Origin: Phoebastria nigripes
Taxonomy: Eukaryota; Chordata; Aves; Procellariiformes; Diomedeidae
NCBI GenBank assembly: GCA_035582835.1
Contig: JAYKAV010000444.1
Span: 494,027 to 558,026, forward strand
DNA: 64,000 nt
Direction: 5' to 3'
The translations under genes were made by a program, and so were the position numbers. Below the pieces are notes generated by a model. The model saw only the letters and a program-made list of their open reading frames with translations, did no database searches and was not told the origin of the DNA. Of the stretch, positions 63,889 to 64,000 are shown in pieces. How positions within the stretch are numbered: the first letter of the stretch is position 1; every line of letters starts with the position of its first letter.

Positions 63889-64000
63889 CTCACTCTAAAC
63901 TACAGGGGAATACAAGGTGAATCTACCCTTGGCTTCCCTCTTTTCAGGCTCAAAGANTGGACTTTACCTGTAACTTCAATGTCTTGTGAGCCACAAAGCA
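63889..64000. other. Window end, nothing seen
   Basis: The last 112 bases hold one ambiguous base and no recognisable feature. Confidence 0.5.

Noticed and set aside
1..64000. CRISPR arrays, tRNA/rRNA genes, prokaryotic operons, defence systems or a new gene system
   Set aside because: There are no regularly spaced direct repeats, no cloverleaf candidates and no gene clusters. The sequence is vertebrate in character.

Overview
The window reads as vertebrate nuclear DNA, almost certainly from a bird. It is AT-rich and has scattered single ambiguous bases. It contains chicken-repeat-1 (CR1) non-LTR retrotransposons ending in the typical octamer-like tail, and several endogenous retrovirus (ERV) LTRs of a type that I recall as common in bird genomes. 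I find no host protein-coding exon, no tRNA or rRNA gene, no CRISPR array and no bacterial-style operon that I can defend. Nearly every open frame in the window looks like chance. The stretch is best read as intergenic or intronic sequence, and what can be annotated is mostly transposable-element history.

Layout. 1-16.8 kb is mostly unique AT-rich sequence with one small CR1 relic (5.15-5.24 kb). 16.85-17.39 kb is a solo ERV LTR on the minus strand, with 5-bp target duplications. About 21.8-22.83 kb holds a decayed Ty3/gypsy-like pol fragment (RNase H, then integrase). 24.53-24.62 kb is a 48-bp tandem duplication. 28.25-31.10 kb is the best-preserved element, a 5'-truncated CR1 with most of ORF2. 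It sits inside an older CR1 whose two halves are recognisable on either side. 33.3-34.2 kb is a GC- and CpG-richer patch. 34.6-36.2 kb is a rearranged ERV (minisatellite, internal tail, duplicated host flank, complete LTR). 36.6, 42.2, 52.1 and 53.6 kb carry older CR1 pieces. 55.7-56.8 kb is an ERV internal tail joined to its 3' LTR. The remainder, including 56.8-64 kb, shows only simple repeats and faint ancient repeats.

No set of genes here works together. The points of most interest are the fossil Ty3/gypsy pol, because that superfamily is scarce in birds, the 832-bp-offset duplication around the ERV at 34.6-35.6 kb, and the CR1-in-CR1 nesting. I did not find a convincing new biological system. 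Family assignments rest on remembered consensus features, not on database searches.
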